Assembly: GCA_023525715.1 (NCBI GenBank)
Contig: CM042012.1
Span: 37,002,189-37,066,188, forward strand
DNA length: 64,000 nucleotides
From: Cichorium intybus
Taxonomy: Eukaryota > Streptophyta > Magnoliopsida > Asterales > Asteraceae
Direction: 5' to 3'
Shown: positions 49,157-60,137 of the stretch, in pieces
Layout of the letters: every line of letters begins with the position of its first letter
Numbering within the stretch: the first letter of the stretch is position 1
Notes under the pieces: model-generated
Told to the model about the DNA's origin: nothing
The model's database searches: none
The model's input: the letters and a program-made list of their open reading frames with translations, nothing else
Translations under genes and position numbers: made by a program

Positions 49157-50241
49157 TGACATCGCAGCGGTCGTCATGCGGTCAAAAATAGTAAAATAAC
49201 CTCACTCTCACTTAGCACAGTGGAAGTCAGGGTCGATCCGCAGGAGTTTGGTGGTCAAGATAGAACGACAGATTACCAACTATAGTGTCACTCTACAGTC
49301 AGCAGTATTGTTTCTACTTTTCCAAAAACCAACTAAAAACACAATTCCAAGACCGATGCCAAAAACCAAATCAAACATGAACTAACTAAACCAAACCAAA
49401 TCCTAGACTAATGTTACTTACTGAAATCAGAAACTAAGTCCAAAAATCCAGAAGCAACAAATAATTCCAAACACATAAACAAGCATTCAAACATCCAAAA
49501 TACCGAAAATTGCAAATAAACCATAAACCGAATGATTAACCTTTTAATTCAAAAACCAAACATCAAACCAATATCCAAACACTCAAATATCAGATCTAAA
49601 CTATCAACTATTCTACTAAAATCAGAAACTATGAATCTAAACAAACATAAAGTAATCGATGGAAATCCCAATGCGGAATACCTCGATACCGAGTTGATAA
49701 AACAAGAGAAAAACTAAATTACTAACCAAAATATTGATTCCCACTGAAAAACTGACGAAATTGTGCCTTTGGATCCCTCCTTCGCGTCCCGGGATGAGTG
49801 AAAAGTCGGACGGGACTCCGATATTTATAGTTGTGCGAAATTAGGGTTTCCGCGTCGCGGCCAAGCCTTTCCCGCGCCGCGCGTGTTGCCTTATCCTGAC
49901 TTTTCGGAGTTTAAAAGTCAAAAACGAAGATTTTATCATTTTTTAACATTAGCGTCGCTAATATAACGTGTTCGAATTTTGAATTGCAGATTTTCCCTCC
50001 TGCGAACATTAGCGACACTAACTATAAAAGTTAGTGACGCTAATATCTGCAGACTTTTATTTCTCGTCCGTTTTGCTCCGTAACTTCTCCAGAATTGCAC
50101 TAAAACCCCTGGCATCTACACTAAAAACATTTCCAAGCACTTTGGCACAAAAGTAAGTGATATTAGCCAATTAATAAAGATAAATTAACTAAAACACGAC
50201 TAAACAACGTCTAGAATACTTGATATTACTAGGCGTTGTCA
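49157..50241 (-). repeat. 3' LTR of Athila/Tat-like element
   Basis: 1085 bp, TG...CA. On the minus strand it starts TGACAACGCCTAGTAATATC. A TATA box (CTATAAATAT, about 49821-49830) lies downstream of GC palindromes (ccgcgtcgcgg near 49854, ccgcgccgcgcg near 49881) and of TTAGCG-type palindromes at 49949, 50009 and 50031. Confidence 0.75.
49949..50043 (-). promoter_or_regulatory. TTAGCG(T/A)CRCTAA palindrome cluster in LTR
   Basis: TTAGCGTCGCTAA is at 49949, TTAGCGACACTAA at 50009 and TTAGTGACGCTAA at 50031. The same motif pair (TTAGCGTCACTAA, TTAGTGGCGCTAA) occurs in the element body at 52152 and 52174. All lie upstream of the LTR TATA box in transcription direction. Confidence 0.6.
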
Positions 50242-52401
50242 AACACCCCACACTTGTGCCTTGCTTGTCCCCAAGCAAGAGAGTTTTTAACAGCTTCTAA
50301 CTAAGACTCAAACAATTTTTTGAATGTGTTTAATTTCAAAGTTTATTGCCCTAAGAGTTAGAATGAAATAGTTCGTGAAAACATAATCGGAATATTTTTT
50401 GGAATTCATGAGTTTCTAGAGAACCCTTGATTACAAATTTTCTGTCCACAATGAAGTGTACTTACTCATTCAGATTCTAAAGGATATTAAAGAACTGTCC
50501 ATGACTTTCGATGTTGTCCGTGTATCGAGCTTTCAGAAATACCATCCCAGACCAGACGATCTTAGGTGATAAGGTGCATAAATGCCTTTTTCGAGGCCAC
50601 CCTTTTCGGATCTACCGGCTCGAACAACAAAGGCCACATATTGACAATTCTTTCCTAAATTCCAAACTTAAAACACTCCAATCTTATAACTCTTAAAACT
50701 CAACTTATTTGACTAAACTCATAGCATGATAACGACTAAATGATATTTCTCAAAAAATACCAACGCTAAACATTCAGAAACTATTCGTTTCAAAATTACA
50801 ACCTATTAAGAATTTTAAAATAATTGCAAAATTTTTTGAAAAACCGACTCTTCAAAAACTACTCTTTCGACCGTCCACACCCCACACTTAAAACCGTACA
50901 ACGTTCCCGTTGTACATAAAATTATTTCAAAACTAGGGAGAAAGAGTTACCCCTTTGAACGACGAATTGCTTGATTGTCGGGACCATTTGTAGCAGAGTT
51001 GATTGTGTTCGTTGTCTCGATGAAATCTGGGAGTCGGGGCGCAACAGTAAACACGCCGGCATAACATGAGTGTAGGGGTATGGTGACCCCACACTTGCGT
51101 TATGCAACTCCATCAGTTGGTGCAGCAGTCACAATTTAGCAAGATACTAACAAACATATTAAAAATTGCAAAATACACCAAAGAAAATTATACATTGCGA
51201 GTTGTTGTCCTTGTTGATTCCTCGTCTCCGCGACGCCGAAGTGTCAAGGCCGCGACGCGTAGATATGATGAAAGCCGGTGTCTGTCGACCAAGTTCGAAT
51301 GTCCGCGGCGCGAGATGAAGATGACCGCGTCGCGATGCACGAAAAGCCTCAGATTTTTCGGTTTTTCAAATTTTAGTCCGTTTTTCAAATTGATTGCACC
51401 AATATGTTCCTAAACTAGAGACTAACAAAAGCCCTAAGTTTAATTTCATAAAAACAAGCTAAAATTGGCCTAATTTCTCATTTGGATCAAAAATCCCAAT
51501 TATGAACCCTAGATTTCTTGATTTTCGAATCCGACCTGTTTTTATCAAATTGAACACACCAATAGCATCCTAAACTAACCACTAACAAAAGCCCTTTGTC
51601 AATTTCAGGAAAAACAAGCTACAAAGCCACCAGATCGGGTAAAAACCCGAAGAACCCTAAAACGAGCCCTAATTTCACAAATTCCTGAATTCTAGTTGTT
51701 TTTGTTAAATCCATCAATTTGAGGTTGAAGTGTCGGTTTTCCGAAAACCCCAAAAACGGCCCTAATTTCTCAATGCTCAAATCCGACTTGTTTTTGCACA
51801 ATTGATTGTACCAACATGTTTCTAATGGACCGATTAACAAACCCTAAGCTTCAATTTCATGAAAAACGATCAAGAAATGGCCCGAATCGGGGGTAAAGGT
51901 TGCAAAACCCGAACCCCAAAATCGGCTCAAAAACCTCGAATTCGAGCTACATTTGCGTGAAATTTTGAAAGGGAGAGTTGAGATACATACCTTGGATGCT
52001 TAATTGCAGATTGGTTGGATCAATTTCATGAAAAATCGAAAAAATTCGTGATGTGTATGTGTGTTCGGCTCAACAGACGTGACAAGGAGGAGGGGGAGCT
52101 CAACATTAGCGACGAGAAGGGCTGGAGGGTTGACCCTCATTTGACCAAGGATTAGCGTCACTAACATTAAAAATTAGTGGCGCTAACTTGTAATTTTCCA
52201 TTTTTTCCGTATTTTTAAACCCGCTCGACCACCCCACACTCGAGTTATGCCAGGACATTTTGAAAAAATTTTCCAAGTGATATTTTGACAAAATAAGAAC
52301 TAAAAATTAAAAACAAAAATTAAAAATACTTACCGAAATGCCGGGTTGCCTCCAGAAAGCGCTTCTTTGTTCGGTCTTTTAGCTGGACCGTCTTTCTGCG
52401 G
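50242..52401 (-). other. Long non-coding 3' body of Athila/Tat-like element
   Basis: No coding domain. It contains GC palindromes at about 51250-51340 (ccgcgacgcg, cgcggcgcg, ccgcgtcgcg), a threefold diverged repeat (51380-51890) built around (c)taaca(aa)(g)ccct...aatttca.gaaaaac, and TTAGCG palindromes at 52152-52186. Short frames are shadows of these repeats. Confidence 0.6.
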
Positions 52402-52971
52402 CTACGGTGGGTCGTAAGCCATTTGACTCCGCTGATTTTCAGTCATCATCGTCCCCTCGCTGATTCCATACTCCAATTTCCCCAGGTCAAATGGTTTGTC
52501 GGTTCTGCAGCTGTTACCCGGTTGCCGTTTTCTGATTAATCCGCGGTAATGCTTAGAAGTAGCTTTAAACCTCCAAGCTCGATCTTTCCTTCGGTATCTC
52601 TTCAAGATTACCGGCTTGATGTGAAGCGTGTCCAGTGCTGCTCCCAGTAAGTGTTCCCCAAGTTGTTTGTTGCTCGCATCTCGCATGGTGTCTTCATTTT
52701 GCAATTTTGGCTTGCATTGCCAATAGAAATTTTCCAATTGATTGGGATCGGGAGGCATATTGTTGGTATACTCCCGAATGTCCTCATCAATGGTATTGAT
52801 CACATCCAATTTTCCATTCGTGAATGGATCATGAGTGACGATAAAATCATGTTTCTTATTTTCAAAAACCAACTCGTCAGCATCATCTTCTTGATCATCG
52901 TCTAACGGGTGGATCGGGACCAAGAGTGAGCGACTGGTTTGATCTGGTGAAGGTACAGATTCACTCATCAC
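52402..52971 (-). CDS. Terminal ORF of Athila/Tat-like element, unknown function
   Basis: A 189-codon frame without a domain I can name. The N-terminal third is acidic (HPLDDDQEDDADELVFE); the rest is more basic and ends shortly before the gcgctttctggaggcaaccc signature. Its position, between where pol should end and the long 3' non-coding body, suggests a pol C-terminal remnant or an extra ORF. The frame is still open upstream until the retrotransposon at 53015 interrupts it. The sequence to the right of that insertion (60029-60137) continues in the same frame if one TSD copy is discounted, so the true N-terminus is further upstream and lost. A short motif, DLVMSES.PSPD, appears once on each side of the insertion. 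Confidence 0.5.
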   Translation of the reverse strand: MMSESVPSPDQTSRSLLVPIHPLDDDQEDDADELVFENKKHDFIVTHDPFTNGKLDVINTIDEDIREYTNNMPPDPNQLENFYWQCKPKLQNEDTMRDASNKQLGEHLLGAALDTLHIKPVILKRYRRKDRAWRFKATSKHYRGLIRKRQPGNSCRTDKPFDLGKLEYGISEGTMMTENQRSQMAYDPP

Positions 52972-53014
52972 CAGATCCTCACTTTCAAAATGCTCAAAAT
53001 TTTCAAAAACTTCA

Positions 53015-54750
53015 TGTAATACCGTGTTTTTAAATTATAGAGATTTCGAGTTAATCTTGGTGTGATTAAGATTAGTAAGCTTGTTGTATGAGTTTGGGTG
53101 ATTAAAAACCCATTTGGGAGAAGTTTGGACTTGAAAAATGCCAAAACAGAGCTACACGGGTCGTGTATGGTCACATGGGTCGTGTAGAAAACCTTTAGAA
53201 ACCAAACAGTAAGCCTTCCAGAGTCACACGGGTCGTGTACCTCTACACGGGTCGTGTAGAGTGTTCAGAAAGAGTCCGAAAGCCAAAACAGACCTACACG
53301 GGGCGTGTGAGTCTACACGGGTCGTGTAGAACAGCCCGACACGGGGCGTGTGACCCTACACGGGTCGTGTAGGCCTGACAGCATTATAAAAGGTGCAGAA
53401 AATGCATTTTTCGGGAAAAATAGACCCATTTCGATATTCAGAGCTCCAAATGGCGATTTTGAGTGAAATCAAGCCTAGAGGTTCGTGGGGAAACATGTAG
53501 AAGTGTGGATCTAAACCCGTAAACGTGTTCTTGCTTCCTAATTTGTCGAGGTGAGTGATTTCTTGATTTTGGGGTTTTGAAACCCTAATTCTCATTTTCG
53601 TGTTTTAGCTATATATTGCTATATATGTTGTTAGTAGATTGTTAGTGGATGCCTTTAGAGTTATTTGTGAGATTATTGTCGAGTTTCTACGGTTGAATTA
53701 GTAGAACCGCGAATTTGGGGGTTTAGGTAAATATTGAGTTAATATTACCGCTTATACTCCTTTTTCCTCTTTTGATTTATACATCTTCGAGATAGATGTT
53801 ATTGAGATGATTGTGTATGTTGGAGAATTGATTTAGACTATGGTGTTATAACCAAGTCTAGCGAACAGGAGCCCGGTACGCGAAATTTAGGGGTTCCACA
53901 TACTGAGCCAATATAAGAAGAGTAATTATAATTCATTCTTATGATTGAATTGTGAATTAACAGGTTGCTATTGATTTTAATTGGTTGAGATAACCAAATT
54001 TACAAACTGAGAAATAAGAGTTATATCTTGTAGTATGTAATATGTATGTTGTACATATATGTGTTTTATTTTGATATTGCGGTGGCTAGAGTTAGAGAGG
54101 TTCTGTTATCTGTAGATAACAAGAGACGAGTTATATTCTAATTGAGTATAAGAATAGAGTATATGATATAGAGGTTGAATTAAAGAGCCTTTGAGTTAAA
54201 TTGTTATAGTTATGAGAATTGCTTATTATGTATTGCTAATTGTGAAAATGAGTACCGTTGAGAATGAAAAAGAGTTTACAAGCAGTACCAGTTATGGTAC
54301 TTATTGATGAGTTGATGTATACTAATAATTTGCTGGCATTGTAAGCAAAGGTGAATTGCAGGTTTCAGCTAAAAGAAAGAGGTGCTTATTTGCTAATGAG
54401 AATAACAAGAGAGGAGAATGAGAATATTCATGGAGAGACATATGTGGATTATGTTGGAGATTACTCACTAAGCTTTATAAGCTTACACTTGAGTGTTTTG
54501 TTGTTTTGCAGGTATCTGTAGCTGTGATAGGGGAAGGCATGTGATAAAGAGAGACGGACATGTTTAGAGCTTTGTCCTTTAGTTGTGTTAGGTTTATTTG
54601 TAATTCCTGGTTGAAATTGTAAGGACCTTTTGTGTAAATATTCATGTTGATAACATCTTGATCCTTGGTTTGAGTACAAGTATGCCCATTTTGATGTATT
54701 ATTGTTTGAAAATTTTTTGGTGTACTTTGTATGAGAAACCGGGCGTTACA
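53015..54750 (+). repeat. 5' LTR of young non-coding element
   Basis: It contains the palindrome cluster 53154-53370, a TATA box (attataaaagg, 53383-53393) and a splice-donor-like gtcgag/gtgagtg near 53548. Small frames within it recur exactly in the other LTR and are not genes. Confidence 0.95.
53154..53370 (+). promoter_or_regulatory. Eight ACACGGGTCGTGT-type motifs upstream of LTR TATA box
   Basis: Full or near copies recur from 53154 to 53370, the last ending 13 bp before the TATA box at 53383. Variants include acatgggtcgtgt and acacggggcgtgt. The core is the reverse complement of the 13-mer in the solo LTR at 19134-19237. The same cluster is present in the 3' LTR at 58432-58648. Confidence 0.65.
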
Positions 54751-55612
54751 AGTTGGTATCAGAGCATGGTTTAAGTGAACTAGGTCTTTGAGTGTAGAGT
54801 CCTAGACTTGAACCGAGGTGAGAAAGAGCCCCTATCACATGCTTGGAAAAAGATATTGCTGCTGATTTTAGTTTATGAGTTAATTATAACTTTTATCTCA
54901 TATTTGTTATTATTATATTCTGTGTGTGAATACAGATATGGAGACAAATGAGGACGAGTTGATAAATTGGTCATAGCCGGTTGGACCAATATTAGATGAT
55001 GATACGAAATTTTGACTGATAAGAGATATCAACCAACGAGGAGACGAGAAATTCAGCTAATTATGAGATGTTAGTTGAATATGAGATGAGATTCTGCTGA
55101 TGGCAAATTTCCAGATGATGATGAGCTGATAAGATGAGATCCCGGTTGAGGCGAAATTCCAACTGATGATGAGAAAGAGTATGAACATAAGCTGAGTATA
55201 AACTAAGAGTTGAAACATGTGAGTGTAGCCGAGTACACTCAAGAGTTGAGATTCGAAGTATGCAAGTTTCATCTAGTGAGAAAACAAGATTTTGTTGCTA
55301 TGAGGTATGTAAGTAATTTACTTAAAATGGTAGTTGTAATGAGTTATAGGTATTTAATTGTTGATAATACATGTAGTAGAATATGTGTGAAATGTTTGGA
55401 CACATAAAAGATCAATTGAAATTACATGTGTTAGAAAATTGTGGTTATAAAGTGTAGTAATTGGCACTGAGATGAGAATCTCATGTCCATTTGAGGTAAT
55501 GTTTACATATCACATAACGAGTGCTTTGTAATTGTATATAACTGAGATTATAAGTGGTTGCTTGACGAGTACTTAACAACCATAGAGAAGTGTGTATAAA
55601 GAGTATATACAT

Positions 55613-55618
<6 letters not shown>

Positions 55619-55685
<67 letters not shown>
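55619..55685. repeat. (TA)n microsatellite, array 5
   Basis: About 67 bp of TA repeats inside the young element, just upstream of its minisatellite. Confidence 0.95.
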
Positions 55686-55689
<4 letters not shown>

Positions 55690-55755
55690 TTTGATATTGC
55701 ATATATAGTGTTTGTTGTTTCACAGATGTGACGAGACTTCTATGTATGAGTACTT

Positions 55756-56395
55756 TGTGGTTGAGACCACATATTCTGTGGGACCACATAACGAGTAAAT
55801 GTGGTTGAGACCACATATTCTGTGGGACCACATAACGAGTAAATGTGGTTGAGACCACATATTCTGTGGGACCACATATTGAGTAAATGTGATTGAGACC
55901 ACATATTCAGTGGGGTCACATATTGAGTAAATGTGATTGAGACCACATATTCAGTGGGGTCACATATTGAGTAAATGTGATTGAGACCACATATTCAGTG
56001 GGGTCACATATTGAGTAAATGTGATTGAGACCACATATTCAGTGGGGTCACATATTGAGTAAATGTGATTGAGACCACATATTCAGTGGGGTCACATATT
56101 GAGTAAATGTGATTGAGACCACATATTCAGTGGGGTCACATATTGAGTAAATGTGATTGAGACCACATATTCAGTGGGGTCACATATTGAGTAAATGTGA
56201 TTGAGACCACATATTCAGTGGGGTCACATATTGAGTAAATGTGATTGAGACCACATATTCAGTGGGGTCACATATTGAGTAAACGTGATTGAGACCACAT
56301 ATTCAGTGGGGTCACATATTGAGTAAATGTGATTGAGACCACATATTCAGTGGGGTTACATATTGAGTAAACGTGGTTGAGACCACACATCCTGT
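55756..56395 (+). repeat. 44-bp minisatellite, about 14 copies
   Basis: The unit is gtgattgagaccacatattc + agtggggtcacatattgagt + aaat. The left-most units read gtggttgagaccacatattc with tgtgggaccacataacgagt, and central units are nearly identical, the pattern of expansion from the middle. Each unit includes the dyads gtggt/accac or tgtgg/ccaca. Edge units near 56380-56460 are degenerate. Confidence 0.92.
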
Positions 56396-56479
56396 GGGGC
56401 CATGTATTGACTAGTTGAGGTTGAGATCATATACTTCTGTGGAACCACATAATGAGTACCTTGTGGTTAAAATAGTGAA

Positions 56480-58260
56480 GACTGTTCTGATTCAGACAAA
56501 AGGAGGAGTGATAGTGGGTCTATATGGTTTGAGACCGTAGCGGAGACCCGCTAGAGTCAAATAGAAGATGGATTAAAATCGGAGAATGGTACGAGGTACC
56601 ATGATCTGATTAGAGGACGGTACCAAGTACCGTAAGATAGCGATGAATGGCGAGTTTGGAGAAGAGTACGAGGTACTATAAAACAGTGTTTAATGATGAG
56701 ACAAAGGATGGTACGGGGTACCAAGAGCTGAGGCAGAGTGGTGTTATAATGTTGTGCTTGTGTGTAAACAAGTATGTACTGTGTAGTGATATAGAGTATT
56801 GAGACTGCACTATCCTTGAGTGTGGATATGTATGGTATAGATGTGAACCTATACAGTTTGAGACTTTATGGGTTAAAAAGAGGACGAATCAGAGGTGGTG
56901 TAGCAGTATGAGAGTACTGTGAGATAATACAGTGAGTAATACTGTTGAGAAATGTTGCTGTGAGTAAGAGAATTTGTTATTTGGTCGTGTTGAGAATGTG
57001 TGAGGTTTCTTTCATATTGAATGAGATAAAATTTTATAAATACATGATAAGAAGATATGAGTTAAAAAGAAGAGGAAAGTAATCGTGATTGTGATTGATA
57101 GGATTCGTTCCTTAGCAATCAAACCAATTACTGCCAATGAGGGAAATGTGTGAATGTCGAGATGAAAATACTATTTATTCGTATGAGATGATGAATAGTA
57201 GATTTTATTATAATGATTTTGAGTTCTTTTCTTGAGATTAATGAGTTAGTAGAATAATGAGATATGATCTCACCGTAGAGATTACGGTGTTAGATGTCAT
57301 GATATTGAGTCGTGTGTAGAGATTACGGTGAGCCGTATGTATGACTTATTTGTGTCATTCAGATGAATTAGAGATTGATGTGATAATGACGAAGAGGTGG
57401 TCAGAATTTATGCGGTTGTGTTGAAAATTTATTTGATAATAAATTATCGAGTTTAATAGAGTAAATAATTTATTGAGAATATAATGTGGATTATCCACAT
57501 AAGAGATGATATAATAAGTGAGTACATCGAGAGAAACAACATGAGGTATGTTGTTGAACTGAGATGAAGAGTAGCCATTTTGGCGAGAGATTGTTAACAG
57601 TATATTGGGTGAACACCTAATATATGTGCTGAAGTGAAAGTAGAGATAGATTAGATTTTGAGGAGGCATGAGTGAAACACGAGATAGTTTCTAATATTTT
57701 TTTATGTTATCATTGGGTTGATGAGTCGTATGATGTGAGTGAGACATTTGAATGTCTGTTTGTTTTATGTTGTATGAGTGTTTCTACTACCCTAATCGAT
57801 TAGGATGTGCAAATAGGAGGATTCAATAACTGTGAGTAATTATTGGAGTAGTAAACTCAGAGACAATTAATGTGAAAGTGATGAGACCAATTTTCTTATT
57901 GAGTTAGAGTTAACCGTATCATGGAGATTTGAAATCATTGTGGACAGATGCCAAATAATGATAGTGGTTGGAGTATCAATTGAAGAGTGAGGTGAGATAG
58001 CTTGGTGTCAATAATACCATAGCAACGTGTGTGGCCTGAAAGAGTGAGTATTGTCCTATGTAGCAGTGATGATAGCCAATATCACTACAGAGATTATCTC
58101 GTGAGGATGATGGCGGGTATTACCTATATTATGAGTAAATGAGATGCGACAGTATGTACATGTCATCTAAACTGGCGAGAGGATAATATCATTGTCATAC
58201 GGAATGTGAAATTACGGTGGTGAGGTGGTTGTATAAACCATACCTGTTCCAAGAGATTCC
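56480..58260 (+). other. Non-coding interior of young element
   Basis: AT-rich with frequent short direct words (ggtac(g/c)(a/g)(a/g)gtacc near 56588-56720, giving local GGTACC dyads). No gag, protease, RT or integrase motif in any frame. Confidence 0.7.
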
Positions 58261-58292
58261 GAGGACGGAATCTTTTGAAGGGGGTAAGAACT

Positions 58293-60028
58293 TGTAATAC
58301 CGTGTTTTTAAATTATAGAGATTTCGAGTTAATCTTGGTGTGATTAAGATTAGTAAGCTTGTTGTATGAGTTTGGGTGATTAAAAACCCATTTGGGAGAA
58401 GTTTGGACTTGAAAAATGCCAAAACAGAGCTACACGGGTCGTGTATGGTCACATGGGTCGTGTAGAAAACCTTTAGAAACCAAACAGTAAGCCTTCCAGA
58501 GTCACACGGGTCGTGTACCTCTACACGGGTCGTGTAGAGTGTTCAGAAAGAGTCCGAAAGCCAAAACAGACCTACACGGGGCGTGTGAGTCTACACGGGT
58601 CGTGTAGAACAGCCCGACACGGGGCGTGTGACCCTACACGGGTCGTGTAGGCCTGACAGCATTATAAAAGGTGCAGAAAATGCATTTTTCGGGAAAAATA
58701 GACCCATTTCGATATTCAGAGCTCCAAATGGCGATTTTGAGTGAAATCAAGCCTAGAGGTTCGTGGGGAAACATGTAGAAGTGTGGATCTAAACCCGTAA
58801 ACGTGTTCTTGCTTCCTAATTTGTCGAGGTGAGTGATTTCTTGATTTTGGGGTTTTGAAACCCTAATTCTCATTTTCGTGTTTTAGCTATATATTGCTAT
58901 ATATGTTGTTAGTAGATTGTTAGTGGATGCCTTTAGAGTTATTTGTGAGATTATTGTCGAGTTTCTACGGTTGAATTAGTAGAACCGCGAATTTGGGGGT
59001 TTAGGTAAATATTGAGTTAATATTACCGCTTATACTCCTTTTTCCTCTTTTGATTTATACATCTTCGAGATAGATGTTATTGAGATGATTGTGTATGTTG
59101 GAGAATTGATTTAGACTATGGTGTTATAACCAAGTCTAGCGAACAGGAGCCCGGTACGCGAAATTTAGGGGTTCCACATACTGAGCCAATATAAGAAGAG
59201 TAATTATAATTCATTCTTATGATTGAATTGTGAATTAACAGGTTGCTATTGATTTTAATTGGTTGAGATAACCAAATTTACAAACTGAGAAATAAGAGTT
59301 ATATCTTGTAGTATGTAATATGTATGTTGTACATATATGTGTTTTATTTTGATATTGCGGTGGCTAGAGTTAGAGAGGTTCTGTTATCTGTAGATAACAA
59401 GAGACGAGTTATATTCTAATTGAGTATAAGAATAGAGTATATGATATAGAGGTTGAATTAAAGAGCCTTTGAGTTAAATTGTTATAGTTATGAGAATTGC
59501 TTATTATGTATTGCTAATTGTGAAAATGAGTACCGTTGAGAATGAAAAAGAGTTTACAAGCAGTACCAGTTATGGTACTTATTGATGAGTTGATGTATAC
59601 TAATAATTTGCTGGCATTGTAAGCAAAGGTGAATTGCAGGTTTCAGCTAAAAGAAAGAGGTGCTTATTTGCTAATGAGAATAACAAGAGAGGAGAATGAG
59701 AATATTCATGGAGAGACATATGTGGATTATGTTGGAGATTACTCACTAAGCTTTATAAGCTTACACTTGAGTGTTTTGTTGTTTTGCAGGTATCTGTAGC
59801 TGTGATAGGGGAAGGCATGTGATAAAGAGAGACGGACATGTTTAGAGCTTTGTCCTTTAGTTGTGTTAGGTTTATTTGTAATTCCTGGTTGAAATTGTAA
59901 GGACCTTTTGTGTAAATATTCATGTTGATAACATCTTGATCCTTGGTTTGAGTACAAGTATGCCCATTTTGATGTATTATTGTTTGAAAATTTTTGGGTG
60001 TACTTTGTATGAGAAACCGGGCGTTACA
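58293..60028 (+). repeat. 3' LTR of young non-coding element
   Basis: It is essentially identical to 53015-54750, preceded by the polypurine tract and followed by TSD CTTCA. Confidence 0.95.
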
Positions 60029-60137
60029 CTTCAGGAATTGTTGGGCTGGAGTCTGTACTGTCACTTACAGCCTCCTCCTCAACATCCTCATCAACCAAAT
60101 TGTCTGGTGATGGTATGGATTCACTCATCACCAGATC
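60029..60137 (-). pseudogene. Displaced upstream part of the Athila/Tat-like terminal ORF
   Basis: This is 109 bp of the host element to the right of the nested insertion. On the minus strand it is open in the frame that continues into 52402-52971 and is acidic (VDEDVEEEAVSDSTD). It is cut at 60137 by the next LTR. Confidence 0.6.

Larger units (their letters stand above)
53015..60028 (+). mobile_element. Complete, very young, non-coding LTR retrotransposon
   Basis: Two 1736-bp LTRs (53015-54750 and 58293-60028) begin TGTAATACCGTG and end GGGCGTTACA. By eye they differ at a single base, near the 3' end (aattttttgg versus aatttttggg). The TSD is CTTCA (53010-53014 and 60029-60033). The PBS tggtatcagagcatgg follows the 5' LTR at 54754, and a polypurine tract (gaagggggtaagaa) precedes the 3' LTR. 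The 3542-bp interior has no gag or pol frame, so it moved in trans. The gattccgaggacggaatc sequence before the tract is also found near 63340 in the neighbouring gypsy element, suggesting a chromovirus-type partner. Confidence 0.95.
49157..60137 (-). mobile_element. Non-autonomous Athila/Tat-like gypsy element, host of nested insertions
   Basis: The 3' LTR is at 49157-50241. Directly to its right the minus strand reads cttgcttggggacaagcaag...agtgtggggtg, the pre-LTR signature of Athila/Tat/Ogre elements, giving minus orientation. The interior runs 50242-53014, is interrupted by the LTR element 53015-60028, resumes at 60029 and is cut at 60137 by the next LTR. It contains one 189-codon frame (52402-52971) and no pol domain. 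The sequence after that frame includes the gcgctttctggaggcaaccc motif typical of these clades. Confidence 0.75.

Noticed and set aside
55756..56395. Regular 44-bp repeats resembling a CRISPR array
   Set aside because: There are no unique spacers; units are contiguous, the context is a plant LTR element, and no cas genes are present.
53356..59957. Identical small frames at 53356/58634 and 54461/59739
   Set aside because: They are LTR duplicates of the young element, with no domain and no coding signature.
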